Assembly (NCBI RefSeq): GCF_000817775.3
Contig: NZ_JTHE03000039.1
Coordinates: 11,492 to 52,883, forward strand
Length of the DNA: 41,392 nucleotides
Reading direction: 5' to 3'
DNA from: Lyngbya confervoides BDU141951
GTDB lineage: Bacteria > Cyanobacteriota > Cyanobacteriia > Thermosynechococcales > Thermosynechococcaceae
Both the position numbers and the translations under genes were made by a program. Below the pieces are notes generated by a model. The model saw only the letters and a list, made by a program, of their open reading frames with translations. It searched no databases and was not told the DNA's origin. Below, one piece after another: positions 15,692 through 23,858 of this stretch; the first letter of the stretch is position 1, and every line of letters starts with the position of its first letter.

Positions 15692-16033
15692 TCAATCCTC
15701 ATGACGCATCACCGATTGCCTAAAAATTTACTGGAATCAGACCCCAAGCCACGTCCTTCCTTTGAGAGAGGCCAGGGGTGGGGGACCCCCTTCTTTTGGT
15801 AGAGATCTGGCTTTGTCGATGCATCTTCTCTCTCCTTGGATAGAGTTTCGTCCCCTTCTAATCACCGATCTCGGCCGGGATAAGGGTTCGTTACCCTAGA
15901 ATCAAGTCCCTCAGGAATATCCCTAGCCTATAAAAAGGCCCTTCGGGAAGCGCACCGGCTAGTTTCAGCCCAAGGGCGTACCGCCCAAGAGGGGGCCTAG
16001 GGCACAATCATTCGTTAACTTCTCACAACCATC
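15692..16033. other. Divergent intergenic region with small inverted repeats
   Basis: It must hold the promoters for the coiled-coil gene (minus strand) and the stress-type gene (plus strand). A perfect 5-bp inverted repeat AGGGT-TCGTT-ACCCT lies at 15883-15897, and a TATAAA at 15929-15934 could be a -10 box. No coding sequence was recognised. Confidence 0.4.
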
Positions 16034-16555
16034 ATGCAAAACCAGTATCTAATCGCCGTTTTATCCAACCGCACCAGTGTTGAACAGGCTTACCAGGCCC
16101 TAAGTCGCCACAATCTACCCATGGACCAAATTTCAGTGGTGGGACCCGGCTATCGCAGCGCCGATGAGGTGAATTTAATCAATCCAGATCAAGCCGCAGG
16201 GCGGCTATCGCAGCAGCTTGCCCTCTGGGTGATTCCCTTTGGATTTTTGGCTGGTGCTGCCTTTAGTTTCCTCTCTGGACTTCAAACCTTTGCCTGGGCT
16301 GGCGAGGTGGGAAATCATCTGATCGGTGGCCTGCTGGGCGCTGCCTCGGGAGGCCTTGGATCTTGGGTCGTGGGGAAAATTACGGGCTGGACCGTGGGGA
16401 GCGGCGATGCGATCGCCTATCGAAATCGACTCAACCTAGGTCGCTACTTAATCGTTGCCCAGGGCACCGATGACCTGATCCGGCAAGCAACGAAGATTAT
16501 TCAAAAATTTCAGCCGGAAAATATGCAAGGATATTCTCTTCCCAAGGCATCCTAG
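16034..16555 (+). CDS. General stress-type membrane protein (YflT/DUF1269-like)
   Basis: A 173-aa protein. Its first 45 residues (YLIAVLSNRTSVEQAYQALS, then LPMDQISVVGPGY) look like the small alpha/beta module of bacterial general stress proteins. A Gly-rich hydrophobic segment follows (LWVIPFGFLAGAAFSFLSGL, then LIGGLLGAASGGLGSWVVGK), giving two membrane helices. The last part (LGRYLIVAQGTDDLIRQATK) resembles a second copy of the soluble module. The start is MQNQYLIAV at 16034. The function of such proteins is unknown; stress induction is known for some relatives. Confidence 0.75.
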   Translation: MQNQYLIAVLSNRTSVEQAYQALSRHNLPMDQISVVGPGYRSADEVNLINPDQAAGRLSQQLALWVIPFGFLAGAAFSFLSGLQTFAWAGEVGNHLIGGLLGAASGGLGSWVVGKITGWTVGSGDAIAYRNRLNLGRYLIVAQGTDDLIRQATKIIQKFQPENMQGYSLPKAS

Positions 16556-16659
16556 TCTATGGGCAGAAACCTGAACTCTCAGACATCTCCAGGTTGATAG
16601 ATTTATCTCGCAGATCCCTTCACTAGAATGCGAGGGAATATCGATACAGAGAAACCACT

Positions 16660-17457
16660 ATGGACTTAGGTGTACAGGGTAAGGTAGCCGTCATTACCGG
16701 CGGCGACTCAGGGATGGGGTTGGCAACTGCTAAAATCCTGGCGGCGGAAGGGGCCAAAATTGCCCTGATTGATAAGACTCAAGCTGATCTAGATCAGGCG
16801 ATCGCCGAGGTCAGCAAAATTGGCAAAGCCATGGGCGTCTCCGCCGATCTCACCCAGCTAGATCAAGTGCAGCGGGCTCAGCAAACCATCCTGGATCACT
16901 ACGGCGAAGTTCATATTCTGGTCAATGCCGCCGGAATTACCGGGGCAACAAAGCCCTTTTTAGAACTCACGGACGAAGACTGGTGGGAGACCCTGAATGT
17001 CGATCTGATGATTGCCGTGCGGGTGTGCCGAGCCTTTATCCCAGCCATGCAAGCTGCAGGCTGGGGTCGAATTGTGCTGTTCGCCTCCGAGGATGCGGTG
17101 CAGCCTTACCCGGATGAGATGCCCTATTGCGCCGCAAAAGCAGGCGTGATGAACCTGACGAAAAATCTCTCCAAGGCCTTCGCAAAGGATGGAATTTTGG
17201 TTAACTCCGTTTCTCCTGCCTACATTGCCACCCCCATGACCGATGCCATGATGGAGCAGCGGGCTCAGGAAAAAGACATCAGTTTTGATCAGGCAATCGA
17301 AACATTTTTAGATCAAAAACGCCCCCATCTGGAGCTTCATCGTCGCGGGAAAGCCCAAGAAGTTGCGGCAGTTGTGGCCTTTCTGTGCTCCCAACTCTCT
17401 AGCTTTATTGTGGGATCAAACTATCGGGTCGATGGCGGATCGGTGGCAACGATGTAG
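16660..17457 (+). CDS. SDR-family NAD(P)-dependent oxidoreductase
   Basis: A classical 265-aa short-chain dehydrogenase. It has the nucleotide-binding TGGDSGMG (14-21), the NAAG motif (about 88), a catalytic Ser in VLFASED, and the YCAAK pair (Tyr and Lys, about 156-160). The C-terminal GSNYRVDGGSVATM is also typical. Asp39 in ALIDKT after beta-2 suggests preference for NAD(H). The substrate cannot be read from the sequence. The gene stands alone between the stress-type protein and a tandem repeat. Confidence 0.93.
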   Translation: MDLGVQGKVAVITGGDSGMGLATAKILAAEGAKIALIDKTQADLDQAIAEVSKIGKAMGVSADLTQLDQVQRAQQTILDHYGEVHILVNAAGITGATKPFLELTDEDWWETLNVDLMIAVRVCRAFIPAMQAAGWGRIVLFASEDAVQPYPDEMPYCAAKAGVMNLTKNLSKAFAKDGILVNSVSPAYIATPMTDAMMEQRAQEKDISFDQAIETFLDQKRPHLELHRRGKAQEVAAVVAFLCSQLSSFIVGSNYRVDGGSVATM

Positions 17458-17484
17458 AGAGACTACAGGCCAAGGAAGCCTAGC

Positions 17485-17544
17485 TCAATGGGATCTACCT
17501 CAATGGGATCTACCTCAATGGGATCTACCTCAATTAGATCTACA
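17485..17544 (+). repeat. 15-bp tandem repeat, four units
   Basis: Three identical copies of TCAATGGGATCTACC (17485-17529) are followed by a diverged fourth (TCAATTAGATCTACA). They start 28 bp after the SDR stop codon and lie in the gap before the HMA gene. They have no coding role that I can see. Confidence 0.95.
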
Positions 17545-17605
17545 ATGGGCAAGGCACCGGAGGCATCCCCTGTGACTAGATCCCTATCCATCTAAGGAGC
17601 ACGTG

Positions 17606-17797
17606 ATGAAATTTAAAGTACCCAGCATGGTCTGTGAAGGCTGCGTAGACACCTTATCTAAGGCCCTTAAGGTTGCCGATGGAGACGCAACGGTCCACAT
17701 TGATCTAGCGGAGAAAATGGTGGCGGTGGAAAGTCAGATGTCCGAAGCCTCGGTGCGTCAGGTGATCCTGGGCACAGGACATCAAATTGCTGACTAG
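17606..17797 (+). CDS. Small heavy-metal-associated (HMA) protein
   Basis: 63 aa from ATG 17606, six bases after AAGGAG; an adjacent GTG at 17603 is less likely. The HMA metal site is MVCEGCVDTLSKAL, with the CxxC pair at 10 and 13, followed by the ferredoxin-like beta-alpha-beta-beta-alpha-beta pattern ending in LGTGHQIAD. Such proteins carry Cu(I) or Zn(II) to P-type ATPases. No transporter is next to it, so the partner is unknown. It is followed 9 bp later by gluconate kinase. Confidence 0.85.
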   Translation: MKFKVPSMVCEGCVDTLSKALKVADGDATVHIDLAEKMVAVESQMSEASVRQVILGTGHQIAD

Positions 17798-17806
17798 TCA
17801 AAGCCG

Positions 17807-18322
17807 ATGACCATTGTGATGATCATGGGCGTCTCTGGATCGGGTAAAACCACTGTGGGCCAGGCCCTAGCGCGCCAGCTTCACTGGCCCTTTGTGGACG
17901 CCGACCAGTTCCACTCCCCGCAGAACATCGCCAAGATGCGGCGGGGCCAGCCCCTCACCGATGCCGATCGCCAACCCTGGCTAGCGGATCTGCGGGCAGC
18001 GGTGATCTCCTGGCATCGTCATCGAGCATCGGTGGTCTTGGCCTGCTCTGCCCTCAAGGCCTCCTATCGGCAGCAAATCAGCCCCGAGGGAGTGCCCATT
18101 CAGTGGGTCTATCTGCAGGGCAGCTACTCCCAGATCCAAAGGCGCTTGGAACAACGACAGGTGCTGTGTCCGACTCACTTCATGGGGCCGCAACTGCTCC
18201 AAAGTCAGCTAGATTCCCTGGAAGAGCCGGAGGAAGCCCTGTTCTTGAGCATTACCCTTCCCGTTGAAGAGATGGTGCAGCGAATTCTCCGGAGTCTTCC
18301 CCAGTCGACTCCCGTCTCCTAA
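17807..18322 (+). CDS. gntK: Gluconokinase
   Basis: 171 aa, the usual length for the GntK family. Walker A is GVSGSGKTT (8-16). The conserved FVDADQFHSPQNIAKMRRGQ and PLTDADRQPWL mark the substrate lid and binding site. ACSALKASYRQQI is the second diagnostic motif. It phosphorylates D-gluconate to 6-phosphogluconate using ATP, feeding the oxidative pentose phosphate pathway in the cytoplasm. The start ATG 17807 gives MTIVMIMGVSGSGK. It may share a transcript with the HMA gene 9 bp upstream. Confidence 0.95.
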   Translation: MTIVMIMGVSGSGKTTVGQALARQLHWPFVDADQFHSPQNIAKMRRGQPLTDADRQPWLADLRAAVISWHRHRASVVLACSALKASYRQQISPEGVPIQWVYLQGSYSQIQRRLEQRQVLCPTHFMGPQLLQSQLDSLEEPEEALFLSITLPVEEMVQRILRSLPQSTPVS

Positions 18323-18387
18323 GGCAATGGCAGGTCCTAAAGATTGGAAAGGTCCTTGAGAATCGGAGGCTTGCATGGAGCTTGCCT

Positions 18388-19056
18388 CTACGATGACGGC
18401 GGCAAAAACTTTTTGCAGGCACGATAGCCACGATAGAAGGCCCGAATTTGATCCAAAATTAGGACAGGGACGCGGATCGATCTTCTCTCCAGCAGAGGCC
18501 GATACAGCCAATAGTATCCTCGCTTGATATCATCCCAGGCTTGGCACGGTTCAGGCTTCAGAAAATCTGAAATATCAACAACCAGGCCTCGCCCCTGCGC
18601 CATCATCACGTTGCGACCATGAACATCGTGGGGAAAAAGCCCCCGTTGGCGGGCAAAGACAAGGGCATTGTCAATATCAAGAATCACTTGTTCGGGGATG
18701 GACAGACCTTGGATCAAACAATCATAGAGGGTAATGCCGTGGAGTCGCTTCAAGACCAGAAAGTTAGGGGCGGCATAACAGCACTCTGAAAAGGCAGGAT
18801 GGGAACCTAGGCGGCGATAGACTTCGACCTCTTGTTCCCAACCTAAGCGACCGGGCGCGTACACTTTAACGACCTGTTGCGGGTAGTCAGGGTGGGCAAA
18901 GACGGCGGCATAATTGCCAGTGCCCACGATCTGCCAGGGTGGAGGCGTATCGTAGACCACTACGGGATTGTGCGGGCTGACGCTGGCCAACTTTAGGTTG
19001 GCTAGGAACGAGTCCTGGACGGCTTGGATCAAAGACGAGAGGTCGGGGGATTTCAC
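18388..19056 (-). CDS. Protein-kinase-like protein
   Basis: A 222-aa minimal kinase fold. A nucleotide loop-like IVGTGNYAAVF comes first, then VVKVYAP with the Lys of the ATP site and EVEVYRRLG with the helix C Glu. The catalytic loop is FPHDVHGRNVM, with Asp and Asn spaced as in DxxxxN, and VVDISDF stands for the metal-binding DFG. Length and sequence are closer to small-molecule or Kdo/WaaP-type kinases than to Hanks kinases. It is the last gene of a NUDIX-dehydrogenase-kinase run, 32 bp after the dehydrogenase. Its substrate is unknown. Confidence 0.7.
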   Translation of the reverse strand: MKSPDLSSLIQAVQDSFLANLKLASVSPHNPVVVYDTPPPWQIVGTGNYAAVFAHPDYPQQVVKVYAPGRLGWEQEVEVYRRLGSHPAFSECCYAAPNFLVLKRLHGITLYDCLIQGLSIPEQVILDIDNALVFARQRGLFPHDVHGRNVMMAQGRGLVVDISDFLKPEPCQAWDDIKRGYYWLYRPLLERRSIRVPVLILDQIRAFYRGYRACKKFLPPSS

Positions 19057-19088
19057 GGTGCCAGAGGCGAACTTTACGGTTGTGCATT

Positions 19089-20045
19089 CTAGGTTGATAT
19101 TTCAAGCAGCACCTTGAGGACACCGCGCTCCTGGGCTTTACGAAAGGCCTCTAATCCCTGGTGCAGGGGATAGGTGGCCTGAATGAGCGCGCTCACATCC
19201 ACCTGATTTTGCTCTAAAACCTGCAGGGCTTTCTGGAAGGGGCCACATCGAGACCCCACCACCGTGATTTCATCGACAACGAGGGCGGAGGCATCCAGGC
19301 TGAGCTTCCCGGCGTAGGTGCTCTTTAATACCAGCGTTCCTCGGGGACGCAAGGCCTGGCGCGCTAGGTCAAACCCCTGGGGGTTACCCGTGCAGTCAAC
19401 GGCAATGTCGTAGGTGCGAGGATGTACCTGCGTTACTGGACCTGTGTCAATGCCGCGACGATCTAGAATTGCCAGCTTTTGCGGATGTCGCCCCGCCACG
19501 AACAGGTCGCACCCCGTGAGGGCAAGCACCTGAGCAATGAGCAATCCCAGTTTGCCATCGCCCACCACCAACACGCGATCGCCCCTCTCCACCGTCACCT
19601 GTTCTAGGATTTCCAGGGCGGCCGCCAGCGGCTCTGTAAAGGTGGCCGCCGCCGTTGCCACCGTGTCGGGGACTGGATGCAGGTTGCGATGGGGCAAGGT
19701 TAGATAGGAGGCAAAAGCTCCATGCCGATTGACAATTCCCAGCACGGTGCGCTGTTCGCAGTGTGAGGTCATGCCCCTGCGACAAAATTGACAATGACCA
19801 CAGTAGGCATTAATTTCCCCCACCACGCGCTGTCCCAACAGCGCCGTTGGCCCCTGCTCCACCACGCCCACAAACTCGTGGCCTAAAATGCCTCGGTAGG
19901 GATAATAGCCGCGCAGCAGCTCCATATCGGTATTGCAGATCCCGGCGCAGAGCACGCGAACCAAGGCTTCCTGAGCGTGGGGCTCAGGGGTAGGAAGGTC
20001 GCTTCGAAGGCTCAGGGTTTGTTCTTCCAGCCAGAGGGCCTGCAT
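19089..20045 (-). CDS. Zinc-dependent alcohol dehydrogenase (MDR family)
   Basis: 318 aa with both metal sites intact. The catalytic zinc site is CAGICNTDMEL with GHEFVGVVEQG. The structural zinc site has four Cys in CGHCQFCRRGMTSHC. The NAD-binding core has VLVVGDGKLGLLIAQVLAL. It resembles the group near threonine or polyol dehydrogenases rather than ethanol dehydrogenases. It lies 43 bp downstream of the NUDIX gene and 32 bp upstream of the kinase-like gene, all on one strand, so they probably form one operon. The substrate cannot be read from the sequence. Confidence 0.92.
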   Translation of the reverse strand: MQALWLEEQTLSLRSDLPTPEPHAQEALVRVLCAGICNTDMELLRGYYPYRGILGHEFVGVVEQGPTALLGQRVVGEINAYCGHCQFCRRGMTSHCEQRTVLGIVNRHGAFASYLTLPHRNLHPVPDTVATAAATFTEPLAAALEILEQVTVERGDRVLVVGDGKLGLLIAQVLALTGCDLFVAGRHPQKLAILDRRGIDTGPVTQVHPRTYDIAVDCTGNPQGFDLARQALRPRGTLVLKSTYAGKLSLDASALVVDEITVVGSRCGPFQKALQVLEQNQVDVSALIQATYPLHQGLEAFRKAQERGVLKVLLEIST

Positions 20046-20067
20046 CGCAATTTTTCCGTGAAAGAGC

Positions 20068-20096
20068 TGTTTATTAAAGGGTTGTTTATTAAAGGG
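20068..20096 (+). repeat. 14-bp direct duplication over the NUDIX stop codon
   Basis: TGTTTATTAAAGGG occurs at 20068-20081 and 20083-20096. The second copy contains the TAA stop of the NUDIX gene (read on the minus strand); the first lies just downstream of it. Confidence 0.9.
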
Positions 20097-20640
20097 CTAA
20101 ATAGGGACGGGCTAAGGTGAACCCTGCCATGGTTTTGGCATCCAGGGGCTCCCCTGCCAGGATAGCTTGCTCTAGCGCCTGGGGGGACATCAGGACCACC
20201 TCAATATCTTCATCTTCATCCTGGGCTGGCGGATGGTCCAGGGGCTCTAGATCTGTGGCCAAATAGGCATAGATCAGCTCATCGGAATAGCCAGGAGCCA
20301 GGGGAAAGGTTCCCAGAGGAGTCCAGCGATGGCCCCGGTAGCCTGTTTCCTCCTCCAGTTCCCGCTGCACGGTGACGGCTGGATCCTCTCCCACCTCTAG
20401 GGTGCCGGCCGGAAACTCCAGAATGCGCCCCGCCAGGGCAAAGCGATATTGCTTCACCAGCACCAGTTCGCCGCTGGCAGTGATGGGCACCACCATGGCT
20501 CCCCCCGGATGGCGCACGCAGGCCCAGAGGCCCTCTGATTGGTTGGGAAGCCGGAGTCGATTGGCTTCAAAGGAGAACTTGCGAGCGCGATAGTAAAACG
20601 CTTGCTCTAACAGTTCTGGAGGTTCGCCGTAGATCGACAC
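20089..20640 (-). CDS. NUDIX hydrolase, ADP-ribose pyrophosphatase-like
   Basis: 183 aa from a GTG at 20640. The NUDIX box [20 protein letters not shown] followed by TGY matches Gx5Ex7REUxEExGU in full. [19 protein letters not shown] downstream of the box is the usual ADP-ribose pyrophosphatase signature (SxE-type motif). It likely hydrolyses ADP-ribose or a related sugar nucleotide. It heads a run of three genes with the dehydrogenase and the kinase-like protein. Confidence 0.9.
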   Translation of the reverse strand: MSIYGEPPELLEQAFYYRARKFSFEANRLRLPNQSEGLWACVRHPGGAMVVPITASGELVLVKQYRFALAGRILEFPAGTLEVGEDPAVTVQRELEEETGYRGHRWTPLGTFPLAPGYSDELIYAYLATDLEPLDHPPAQDEDEDIEVVLMSPQALEQAILAGEPLDAKTMAGFTLARPYLAL

Positions 20641-20722
20641 AATCTATCGCTCCTGAGGGTTTACACCGGAAACAATCACCCAAAAGGTTACCAGTAGTTC
20701 TCCTAACCTGGGCGATCGCCTC

Positions 20723-22015
20723 CTACAGGGTTAACGACTGCGGGTTATTTTCAATCAGATCCGCCAGATCCTTCAAGAAAGCAGCGGCATCGGCTCCGTA
20801 GATAATCCGATGGTCGCAGGTGATGGTGACCTTCATCTGGGTCTTCACCCCTAACAGGCCATCGGCCTGGGCGACCACCGTGGGCCGAGCTGCCGCCACC
20901 GCTAAAATGGTGCCCTGGCCTGGCGGCAAAATGGCGTCAAAGGTGTCCACCCCAAACATTCCAAGATTAGAAAGCGTAAAGGTGCCGGTGCTGTATTCGT
21001 CGGGCTGAAGCTGCTTTGCTCGGGCGCGGCTGACCAAATCCTTCCAACTGCGAGACAGGGAATAGAGATCCACCTGGTCGGCCTGCTGCAGAACCGGCGT
21101 AATCAATCCTCCATCGGGCATGGCCACGGCCACCGCAATATTAATGGATCCGTTGTAGTGGGTGCCCTGGTCGGTATAGCCGGCATTCACCACGGGATGC
21201 TTTTGCAGGGTCACCGCCACTGCCTTGGCCAGCAGCGCCGTCATGGTCACGCCCTTGGATTTGACCTGCTGGTAAAGCTGATCCAGTGCGTCCGTCACAA
21301 TTGCGTAGCTTACGTGGAAGGTGGGCACCTGTAGACTGGCCATCATGTTGCGCACCACGGCCTGCTGCAGAGTATTGAAGGCGGCCACCTCTCCGGGCTG
21401 AACGGGCGGCGGGGCGGCGGGTGCCGCCGCCGGACTGGGGGCAGGCGGAGCGACGGCGGCGGCGCTGGTGGGCTGGCCCGCTGCTGACTCCACATCTTGA
21501 GCGGTAATGCGCCCGTGGGGACCACTCCCTTGTACGGTGCTCAGATCCACCTTGAACTGTTTGGCCAGCTTCTTGGCCCGAGGGGAAGCAATCAAACGTC
21601 CACTGGACGGCATTGCTGCGGTCGCGCCCCCGCCATTTTGCTGGGCGGTGGTGGGTTGAGGCGCGGGAGCAGGGGCAGTGGGCGCGGGGGCAGTGGGCGC
21701 GGGGGCAGTGGGCGTGGGGGTAGCGGCGGCGGCGGGCGCGGATTGGGCCTGCTGCTTGGCTGCCTCAATTTCAGCTTCGGTTTCCGCAATCAGGGCAATG
21801 GTGGCTCCCACGGGGGCAGATTCTCCCGCTCCCACGGTCACAGCGGCAAGATATCCCTCATAAAAGGCTTCGACATCCATATCCGCCTTGTCGGATTCAA
21901 CCACCAGGATGGTTTCTCCCTTCTCGACCTTGTCTCCGGCAGATTTTTCCCAGGAGACAATTTTTCCTTCAGTCATGGTGGAACTGAGGGCAGGCATGAA
22001 CACTTCACGAATCAT
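20723..22015 (-). CDS. pdhC: Dihydrolipoamide acetyltransferase, E2 of pyruvate dehydrogenase
   Basis: 430 aa. The lipoyl domain (1-75) has ESDKADMDVE with the Lys that carries lipoate. A flexible Pro-Ala linker (about 90-130) includes repeats of the APAPT type encoded by tandem 15-bp units. The E3-binding domain has SPRAKKLAKQFKVDL and GSGPHGRITAQDVE. The C-terminal catalytic domain ends with the active-site motif DHRIIYGADAAAFLKDL. It transfers the acetyl group to CoA in the complex with E1 and E3. The length and lone single lipoyl domain fit cyanobacterial PdhC. E1 and E3 genes are not next to it. Confidence 0.95.
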   Translation of the reverse strand: MIREVFMPALSSTMTEGKIVSWEKSAGDKVEKGETILVVESDKADMDVEAFYEGYLAAVTVGAGESAPVGATIALIAETEAEIEAAKQQAQSAPAAAATPTPTAPAPTAPAPTAPAPAPQPTTAQQNGGGATAAMPSSGRLIASPRAKKLAKQFKVDLSTVQGSGPHGRITAQDVESAAGQPTSAAAVAPPAPSPAAAPAAPPPVQPGEVAAFNTLQQAVVRNMMASLQVPTFHVSYAIVTDALDQLYQQVKSKGVTMTALLAKAVAVTLQKHPVVNAGYTDQGTHYNGSINIAVAVAMPDGGLITPVLQQADQVDLYSLSRSWKDLVSRARAKQLQPDEYSTGTFTLSNLGMFGVDTFDAILPPGQGTILAVAAARPTVVAQADGLLGVKTQMKVTITCDHRIIYGADAAAFLKDLADLIENNPQSLTL

Positions 22016-22125
22016 GGAGCACTATTTCCGAAAACGCAGAGATGAATGGGGCGAGCGTTGCCCCTGAAGGGAAACGTCAGTTAATTATCCTACCAAGGAT
22101 GGGGAATAGGCGGGGAAGAGCCTCT

Positions 22126-23229
22126 CTAGAGGGAAATGATCAGATAGGAATCTTGAAACTTTGCCCCCTTGACCCGTTTTCCTCTCAAGGTTGGCGGCAG
22201 ATCAATGTTGCGCCGCTGGTCTCCGGCCTCAATAGTCAGTTCTGGGCCGTATTGTGTCAGCTTGACCTGGGCCTTGGTAAAACCGGGCAAAAAGGCCTTC
22301 ACCTGCCGCTGAACTTCATCAATGATCAGCGGACGCGGCGCAGCCTTCACCTCCTCTGCAAAGTGGGGTAGAGCGGCCACCAGGGCGGCATCGTTGGCGG
22401 CCTGTATCTGGGGCATGGGATGAATGGGCAGTGGCGAAAATCCGCTGCCCAGAGCATGATCTTCGCGGCTCGGCATTAAGATCACTCCCCCCACCGTCAG
22501 GTTGACCTGCTGAGCCCCCCCCCAGAGCCACTGGGCGGTTTGTTGGGCAACCGGATCGGCTGTGGTGACTAAATAGGCTGAAACGCGGGTTGGGTCGGCA
22601 ATGGCCCGCTGTCCCTGCTCGAGGATGCCATCCACCTGATTCATCGGTTGGGAAAAATTATTCCCAAACAGATCGGCGCTACTGAGCACGGTGGCCGCAA
22701 TGGGCTGCAAAAGCGGCATGACGGTGCGGGCAAAGTCGGATTCATCGAAAACCTTTTTAAATCGACGGGCATACCACCCGCCCACTTCTGGAATTCCGAA
22801 CATGCGCAGGGTGGCTTGACTGTCGGACCCATCAAACACAATGGCGTCGTAGCGATCGCTGGCGTCCATATTTTTCAGCCAGTAGAGAATCAGCGCATCG
22901 CCCATTCCAGGCAAAATTCCCAGCTCCTGCCCAAACACCGATGTCAGAAAAGGGGTCCGAAGATACTGCGCCTCTAGGGCCTTTGCCTCTTCCCAGCTCT
23001 GGGACAGCAGGCTTGCCGCCTGCAGCTGCACCCCATCCAGGTGTGGCTCTATGGGTTGGGGATCCATGCCCATGGCCTCCAGGCCGAGCTGCGATCGCAA
23101 GGCTAGCCCCAGGTCTTGGCTGGCAAGCAGCACCCGCTTACCCTGGTGCGCCATGGATCGGGCTGCAGCTAGGGCAACGGTGGTGCGGCCCGTGCCGCCT
23201 TTGCCGAGGAAGGAGAGAATAAATGCCAT
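22126..23229 (-). CDS. ArsA/Get3-family ATPase with alpha-crystallin tail (Get3d-type)
   Basis: 367 aa. The deviant Walker A is GKGGTGRTT (9-17), with the signature Lys10 of the ArsA/MinD class but Arg where most members have Lys in the GK-T part. YDAIVFDGSDSQATLRM is the switch/Walker B region. The last 45 residues (KLTQYGPELTIEAGDQRRNI onwards) form a small beta domain of the alpha-crystallin/Hsp20 kind. That combination is the hallmark of Get3d, a homologue confined to photosynthetic organisms. No tail-anchored-protein cofactor is encoded nearby. It lies 110 bp upstream of pdhC on the same strand. Its client is unknown. Confidence 0.85.
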   Translation of the reverse strand: MAFILSFLGKGGTGRTTVALAAARSMAHQGKRVLLASQDLGLALRSQLGLEAMGMDPQPIEPHLDGVQLQAASLLSQSWEEAKALEAQYLRTPFLTSVFGQELGILPGMGDALILYWLKNMDASDRYDAIVFDGSDSQATLRMFGIPEVGGWYARRFKKVFDESDFARTVMPLLQPIAATVLSSADLFGNNFSQPMNQVDGILEQGQRAIADPTRVSAYLVTTADPVAQQTAQWLWGGAQQVNLTVGGVILMPSREDHALGSGFSPLPIHPMPQIQAANDAALVAALPHFAEEVKAAPRPLIIDEVQRQVKAFLPGFTKAQVKLTQYGPELTIEAGDQRRNIDLPPTLRGKRVKGAKFQDSYLIISL

Positions 23230-23388
23230 GGTTTCCGTGCTTTCAGTGCCAACGCGGCTGTGATTTGAATATCTCAGATTCTAAGGGTATTCCCCTCTGG
23301 ATGCATCGCCATCCGCAGATGCTCCAGGGATGGGCATCGGGGGGGTAGGATTGGGGGTTGGCACTCCCTTGGCCGCTGATTTAGGGGC

Positions 23389-23583
23389 CTACTGCACCAC
23401 TTCTAGCTCATCTTCAAAAAACCAGGTGCTTGAGTTATCTCCAAACCCAACCTCGGCTCCCACACCGCTGCCATCGGTCATCTTATAGCCCAAGATGGTG
23501 CCCACCTGGCCTAGCTTTTCGGCAACGTCCTCTGAAACGCGATCGCGAATCCGACACACCCTTACCTTTTGTCCCACGTCCAT
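23389..23583 (-). CDS. petP: PetP-like small cytochrome b6f subunit (DUF2862)
   Basis: 64 aa with the PetP family pattern: MDVGQKVRVCRIRDRVSED, KLGQVGTILGYKMTDGSGVG, and STWFFEDELEVV. PetP is a small peripheral protein on the cytoplasmic side of the cyanobacterial cytochrome b6f complex and affects linear and cyclic electron flow (known for Synechocystis and others). The protein has an SH3-like barrel. It stands alone, divergent from the ABC1 kinase gene. No other pet gene is in the window. Confidence 0.85.
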   Translation of the reverse strand: MDVGQKVRVCRIRDRVSEDVAEKLGQVGTILGYKMTDGSGVGAEVGFGDNSSTWFFEDELEVVQ

Positions 23584-23775
23584 AAACTACGGCTCTCCAA
23601 TCCAACAATCACTGCACGACACGCAAAGAATGGCAACCGCATTCACGGGTCTAGGAGCTTTCTAAAGCAGCCCACTTAGACCCAGGTTTACCGTTTCTCA
23701 GTTTATCAGCAGAGCGTCCCATTCTTGACAGCGCTGCGATTCAAGCTCGGATTGTCCTGGATTGAGCCGCGATCC

Positions 23776-23837
23776 GTTACAAGATTTAATTGCCGCGATC
23801 CGGTCCGCAAGGGCGAAAATGTTACAATGCGTTACAA
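23776..23837 (+). repeat. Three GTTACAA repeats upstream of the ABC1 kinase
   Basis: GTTACAA occurs at 23776-23782, 23821-23827 and 23831-23837. The last two are exactly 10 bp apart, 22-38 bp before the ATG. TACAAT within the second copy (23823-23828) can serve as a -10 box. This could be a regulator site in the promoter of the kinase gene. The rest of the 275-bp gap to petP shows no gene. Confidence 0.4.
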
Positions 23838-23858
23838 CAAACCTCACTTGCTGATCCC

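Noticed and set aside
15761-15790. G-rich hairpin GGGGT-GGGGG-ACCCC as a terminator
   Set aside because: It lies between divergent genes with no gene ending there, so it has no role as a terminator.
21660-21720. Tandem GC-rich repeats as a separate element
   Set aside because: They encode the Pro-Ala linker of PdhC and are explained by the protein.
21497-22045. Gly-rich 182-aa frame on the plus strand
   Set aside because: Exact antisense shadow of the PdhC linker and lipoyl domain.
22648-23222. Plus-strand frames opposite the Get3d gene
   Set aside because: Low-complexity shadows without ribosome sites.
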